A stretch of 43,891 nt of DNA from Lachnospiraceae bacterium (GTDB taxonomy: Bacteria > Bacillota > Clostridia > Lachnospirales > Lachnospiraceae): contig JAIKYU010000019.1 of the NCBI GenBank assembly GCA_024682835.1, forward strand, positions 1-43,891. Direction: 5' to 3'. The notes below the pieces were generated by a model. It made no database searches, was not told the origin of the DNA, and saw nothing but the letters and a program-made list of their open reading frames with translations. Positions 40,360 through 43,891 of this stretch are shown here, in pieces. Numbering within the stretch: position 1 is the stretch's first letter; each line of letters begins with the position of its first letter. A program made the position numbers and the translations under genes.

Positions 40360-41337
40360 TTATCCCCATACACCGCCTTTTGTTCCGGTCCGGCCGGTGA
40401 CATTTTCTTTTATGAACCGCATAACCTGCTCTTTGTTTTTAAGCGCAGTATCGGCGCCGACGGCTGTCGTACATATTGCGCCGCATGCGTTGGCAAAGAC
40501 AAGTGCTTCTTCCGGACTGTAGCCGTCCAGCAGGCGGGAGATGAAACCTGCGACAAAGTTGTCGCCTGCACCCGTCGCATCGACCGCCTCTATATCACAG
40601 GCATCAAGTCTGATATTCCTGTCCCTGTTTTCAAAATAACATCCCCTGCTCCCGAGCTTGATGATGACATTTTTAACACCGTTATCCAAGAACACCCCTG
40701 CCATTCCGGAAGGGTCATTCTTTCCGGTGAAATACGCAGCCTCGTCCTCGTTGGGAGTTATATAATCTATATACGGCAGAGCCGTTTTTATATCGTCAAG
40801 CGTGAGGAAACTGAAATTGGGGAGCTTGGTGTCCGCTGCCGTTAACAGGCCTGCTCTCTTTGCGTCCTTTAATACGGCTGTTATGATATCGGGATCATCA
40901 AAGGGCGCCCTGAAGAGGGATCCCAGGATAACTGCCGAGAAACCTTTAATGACATCTGTGTATCTCTCCGGATGGAAATTATATCTGTGGGCGGTGTTGG
41001 TGATTGACTTTCTCGTCCCGTCGTCATTTACGAACATGGTAGTCACGGGTGTCGAATGATCATTTCCTCTTATGACCAGGTGAGTATCGACACCGTTTCT
41101 GTCGAGAGCCGATAAAACGGTATCTCCTGCGGCATCATTCCCCAGAGCGCACATGATCGCCGTTTTCTGACCCAGTTTTGAAGCCGCCATGGCCTCATTT
41201 ACAGCTTCCCCGCCGACATTAAGCGATCCGGACGCCGCTCTGAAGCCTGTCGCAGAGACAGGCTCAGGATCAAAGCCTTTGATTATGGAATCCACCAGTG
41301 CCATTCCTATGCACAGGATGCCTTTGTTATCTGCCAT
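40360..41337 (-). CDS. PfkB family carbohydrate/nucleoside kinase
   Basis: The 325-residue protein is a complete ribokinase-fold kinase: GMALVDSIIKG at the start, GSLNVGGEAVNEAMAASKLG (signature 1), PNEDEAAYFTG and the anion-hole signature DATGAGDNFVAGF with the catalytic Asp. Sugar or nucleoside is the likely substrate; this cannot be fixed from motifs. ATG 41335-41337 has AAGGAGTTGG 8 bases upstream. It overlaps the preceding membrane-protein gene by 11 bases. Codons such as ATA and AGA occur often, unlike most genes in the window. Confidence 0.9.
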   Translation of the reverse strand: MADNKGILCIGMALVDSIIKGFDPEPVSATGFRAASGSLNVGGEAVNEAMAASKLGQKTAIMCALGNDAAGDTVLSALDRNGVDTHLVIRGNDHSTPVTTMFVNDDGTRKSITNTAHRYNFHPERYTDVIKGFSAVILGSLFRAPFDDPDIITAVLKDAKRAGLLTAADTKLPNFSFLTLDDIKTALPYIDYITPNEDEAAYFTGKNDPSGMAGVFLDNGVKNVIIKLGSRGCYFENRDRNIRLDACDIEAVDATGAGDNFVAGFISRLLDGYSPEEALVFANACGAICTTAVGADTALKNKEQVMRFIKENVTGRTGTKGGVWG

Positions 41338-42747
41338 ATCTTTCCAACTCCTTGTAGATATCATTGGTGTCCTCTGCCGTTTCACCGCTTATATAATAAC
41401 ACTTGCCGTCAGCTGTCTCTATGCGGATATATGCCTTGCCGGCCGGGTTCATGAAGAACTTGCAGCCGCTCTTACCGTCGACCGTGAAATCACCCTTCAG
41501 CAGATTTCCCATACCCACACCGAATGTGCGGTAGATCTTGTGCTCACTGAGCTCATCATCCAGCTCGGCGCTTACTATATCATCAAGCACTATCACATAC
41601 TCGTCCCTTAGCTGATGGCATATAAGCTTATCATCCTCCAGACGCAGGCTGACGGGTACCACATCGAGCATACCCAGCCATATGAGGAGCAGGGCCGTAG
41701 CTGCAAGTATCAGCACCATAAACACGGCCGATACCTTTCCCAGAGGATGTCCGTAATTCACGGTCGTTCCGATACCCGCTCGCTTTTCAACCATGGCACG
41801 GGTGTCTGTCGGATTGTAATATATGAGCCCCCCTATCCAGTATTCGTCATCATCGGATACCAGGGAGAGCTCCTTTATGTAACGCGCCTCTATCCTTGAG
41901 TTCCCGCGTACAAAAAGCGCCATATAGATCATCATGATGGCAATATAGATCCCGATGCTGAACATCAGCATCATCTCGGAACAGCCCATCATAAACAGGA
42001 GATAAACTGCAAAGATAAGGATCGTATTGAGCCAGAGAAATAAGACATTCAGATCCGCGAGATTTTTCTTTTTTGCGCGGTTGTAGTTCGCGTTGATATC
42101 ACTGTCCGTGGAGATCACGGTATTCTTCATGTTGCCCATAAGATACGCGAAGAAGGTGATAAGCACGCCGGTGAGCCAGTAGGTTGTGACCATGATCGTC
42201 CCGAGAAAGCTTCCCTTCGCGGTCACCGTATCCATGTTTATCACACCCAAATCCACGAGCAGTGCAAAAACAACAACCGCAAGCCCCAGAAGATTTGGTA
42301 CAAGCACTCTTCCGGGCTTCAGTGCGTGAACGCTCCCTGCGGCTTTCAGATCGGCAAAGCTTATACCTTTACCGGACGCGATCCCCAGCCGCCTTTTCAC
42401 CGCCATCAGATCCCTGTGGCCCATGATAAAGGGGACTGTCTCGGCAAATATGGCAGCAAAGATAAATACGGTCCAGATAAACGTCTGCAGGATCATTCCG
42501 TGAAGGAAGAGCAAAATGACCGACAGCGCCGTACAGCCCTTTGTGATATACAGCGCACGCCTGCGGGCTGTCGTAACGATACGTTCCACTTCATCTGCCG
42601 CCGGAGCCGTCCTGAACTCCTCGCGGTTGTTCAACCCGAGGATCAGCTTACGGTTCTGCCATTTCGCCGGATACATATAAAAAACGATATCCAGAGAGCA
42701 GGCACAACACTGATAAACATGATGATACCGAAGATAATACCGAACAT
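41327..42747 (-). pseudogene. DUF5808 membrane protein with a frameshift near the N-terminus
   Basis: From ATG 42676 a 449-residue frame encodes several membrane helices, a DUF5808 segment (YWIGGLIYYNPTDTRAM then GIGTTVNYG) and a C-terminal PH-like beta domain. However, that ATG has no ribosome site. A proper one (GGGGAGGG) precedes ATG 42745-42747, whose frame reads MFGIIFGIIMF, another membrane start, then stops after 34 codons. The frames join at a run of six A on the plus strand (42679-42684): one extra base would give a continuous protein whose junction reads SFFYMYPAKWQNRK, as in relatives. So the gene is frameshifted, or the base is missing from the sequence. It is paired with a GntR regulator 22 bp upstream. 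Confidence 0.75.
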
Positions 42748-42769
42748 TTATCCCTCCCCGAAGCTCAGC

Positions 42770-43138
42770 TCACTTATCACCGTAGAGTTCTTCAACAAGC
42801 GTTATCAGTTCGCTCTTCGTTACGCCTGAGAGTCTTGCCTCCGAAACGATACGTTTCAGCCCCGTCCTGTTCTGCCCGCTGATGCCTTTCTGTTTATCGA
42901 TCTCAATACGCACCCTGGCGCCGTTTTTACGGTTGGTCATGATATAGCCCTCCAGCTTCAGCTGCTGGTAGGCCTTGCTCACTGTCATGATATTGATGCC
43001 CAGCTCCAGAGCCAGCGCCCTCACTGTAGGGAGCTGCTCACCCGGCGAGAGGCTTCCATCGGATATCCCCATTACGATCTGATTCCTGATCTGCTGATAG
43101 ATCGGAACATCCGACAGCTCATCGATACGTATGATCAT
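42770..43138 (-). CDS. GntR family regulator, YtrA type
   Basis: The 122-residue protein has a winged-helix GntR domain (IYQQIRNQIVMGISDGSL, PTVRALALELGIN.MTVSKAYQQL, then GYI), followed by a short C-terminal tail of about 40 residues instead of a large effector domain. That is the YtrA subfamily, which usually represses its own operon of membrane or ABC-transport genes. ATG 43136-43138 overlaps the CPBP stop as ATGA; AAAGGAAC lies about 12 bases upstream. The flanking CPBP and DUF5808 genes are likely its targets. Confidence 0.9.
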   Translation of the reverse strand: MIIRIDELSDVPIYQQIRNQIVMGISDGSLSPGEQLPTVRALALELGINIMTVSKAYQQLKLEGYIMTNRKNGARVRIEIDKQKGISGQNRTGLKRIVSEARLSGVTKSELITLVEELYGDK

Positions 43139-43891
43139 ACTCGGTCTTTGTTCCTTTCCCTTAAAGATATCGCAACCGCAAGCGCTGCCATGGGGATCAT
43201 GGAGATGAGTCCCACAACATGGGGACCGAAGATCATGCGGTCCATGTATTCCTCCTTCAAAAGGTATGCGTATATGGTCCAGGCATTGACAGCTCCGTGG
43301 AAAAGAGCAGGCATCCATATAAGCCCTGTTTTTTCATAAACATGGTCGTGAAGGATGCCCATGAATACTGTGCAGCAGCAGAATGCTATGAGGCCAAGGA
43401 CAGGAGCTCCGACATAGTTCAAGCCATACTCGTAGCCTGCCAGTATCATAATGGGCCAGTGCCACGCACCCCAGATGATACCGCCGATGACGCGGCCTTT
43501 TGTTTTGCCGAAATGCTCTTTCAGATAAGGATAGAGCGCTCCCCTCCAGCCGACCTCCTCTCCGATCGAGGTTATGATGCTCATAAAGGGCGCGTATGTC
43601 AGCGCCGCCACAGAGGTTGTGATCACATAGAGTTTAAGCGTCATGCCCTGACTCTCCATCATTGCAATCGTCTCCTCTCCCATGGAAGCCCTCAGAGTAT
43701 TCAGCTCCCCATCGAACTGTCCGGGAAAGATCAGGAAATACAGCAGCGCGCCTGCAAGTGCCAGCAGTGCCGGGACCCAGAGCGAGAAGAATATCCAGCG
43801 CACCTTACCCTTCAGATGCGGCATCCAGCCCATACCCGCAAGAGGTATCCTCGCTGTAAGTACAGCCAGAAAAGGTATATACATACTGCCT
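43135..43891 (-). CDS. CPBP family intramembrane metalloprotease, N-terminus cut by the window
   Basis: The visible 249 residues are rich in membrane helices and carry the CPBP (Abi/CAAX protease-like) motifs: EEVGWRG, GAWHWP and HGAVNAW, whose Glu and His residues form the metal site. The frame stays open to the window edge through GS before the first ATG (43884), and relatives have one more helix, so the start lies outside. Members cleave prenylated or other membrane peptides and often protect against bacteriocins. It is coupled to the GntR gene by an ATGA overlap. Confidence 0.85.
   Translation of the reverse strand, partial: GSMYIPFLAVLTARIPLAGMGWMPHLKGKVRWIFFSLWVPALLALAGALLYFLIFPGQFDGELNTLRASMGEETIAMMESQGMTLKLYVITTSVAALTYAPFMSIITSIGEEVGWRGALYPYLKEHFGKTKGRVIGGIIWGAWHWPIMILAGYEYGLNYVGAPVLGLIAFCCCTVFMGILHDHVYEKTGLIWMPALFHGAVNAWTIYAYLLKEEYMDRMIFGPHVVGLISMIPMAALAVAISLRERNKDRV

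Noticed and set aside
1-43891. tRNA, rRNA, CRISPR arrays, insertion-sequence ends and riboswitches
   Set aside because: None could be recognised by eye; absence of riboswitches is uncertain without a covariance-model search.

Overview
The window looks like chromosome of a moderately GC-rich clostridial Firmicute, most likely a Lachnospiraceae-type gut anaerobe. The reasons are the Firmicutes gene order around rpmB, Asp23, FakA and recG, a GerW/YtfJ spore-germination-type gene, ruvAB-zapA-U32 order, a Gx transporter next to a NusG-domain-II protein, strong AGGAGG ribosome sites and many c-di-GMP and hybrid-kinase proteins. No rRNA, tRNA, CRISPR array or intact mobile element was seen. Almost everything is packed with overlaps of a few bases; no gene-free stretch exceeds 300 bp.

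Layout. (1) 1-13.5 kb, all minus strand, read from right to left: a consensus promoter inside the end of recG, then a DegV lipid-binding protein, a type IIA topoisomerase B subunit, a receiver-Hpt protein, a hybrid kinase with a broken Hpt, a hybrid kinase fused to a second DegV domain, a stand-alone receiver protein, a CapA-like phosphoesterase, a DUF3160 lipoprotein and a cut-off secreted protein. Most junctions overlap or are spaced for translational coupling, so this may be one long operon. (2) 13.6-18.1 kb: recG, a FakA-type fatty-acid kinase (TTG start, a perfect palindrome just upstream) and an Asp23 protein, divergent from rpmB, which ends in a strong terminator. (3) 18.2-20.6 kb, minus: an unknown 116-residue protein, a DUF2953 membrane protein with an acidic repeat, GerW, and a coiled-coil J-domain protein. 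(4) 20.7-24.2 kb: an HD-GYP protein with a lost HD histidine, a membrane EAL protein and a small anchored protein. (5) 24.2-36 kb, minus: an HD-GYP-like protein, NusG-II protein, Gx transporter, ruvA, ruvB, zapA, a U32 peptidase split in two coupled genes, a one-chain SEDS-PBP fusion, and a GH51 arabinofuranosidase. (6) 36.2-39.7 kb: an EAL-PAS-degenerate GGDEF protein convergent with a ROK sugar kinase. (7) 39.7-43.9 kb: a 5'-truncated PD-(D/E)XK-family remnant, a PfkB kinase, a frameshifted DUF5808 membrane protein, a GntR/YtrA regulator and a CPBP protease, with codon use that looks different from the rest.

How the parts fit. The most striking locus is the left operon. It joins fatty-acid (FakB/DegV) chemistry to a phosphorelay: the stand-alone DegV opens the operon, a DegV domain ends the second kinase, and the FakA partner lies about 2 kb upstream beyond recG. 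Only one intact Hpt histidine is visible among the three relay proteins, and none of the receivers carries a DNA-binding domain. The inference is a membrane-lipid-linked phosphorelay with a non-transcriptional or distant output; this is a hypothesis from domain order only. The cell-envelope theme continues with the SEDS-PBP fusion, zapA and CapA-like and DUF3160 surface proteins.
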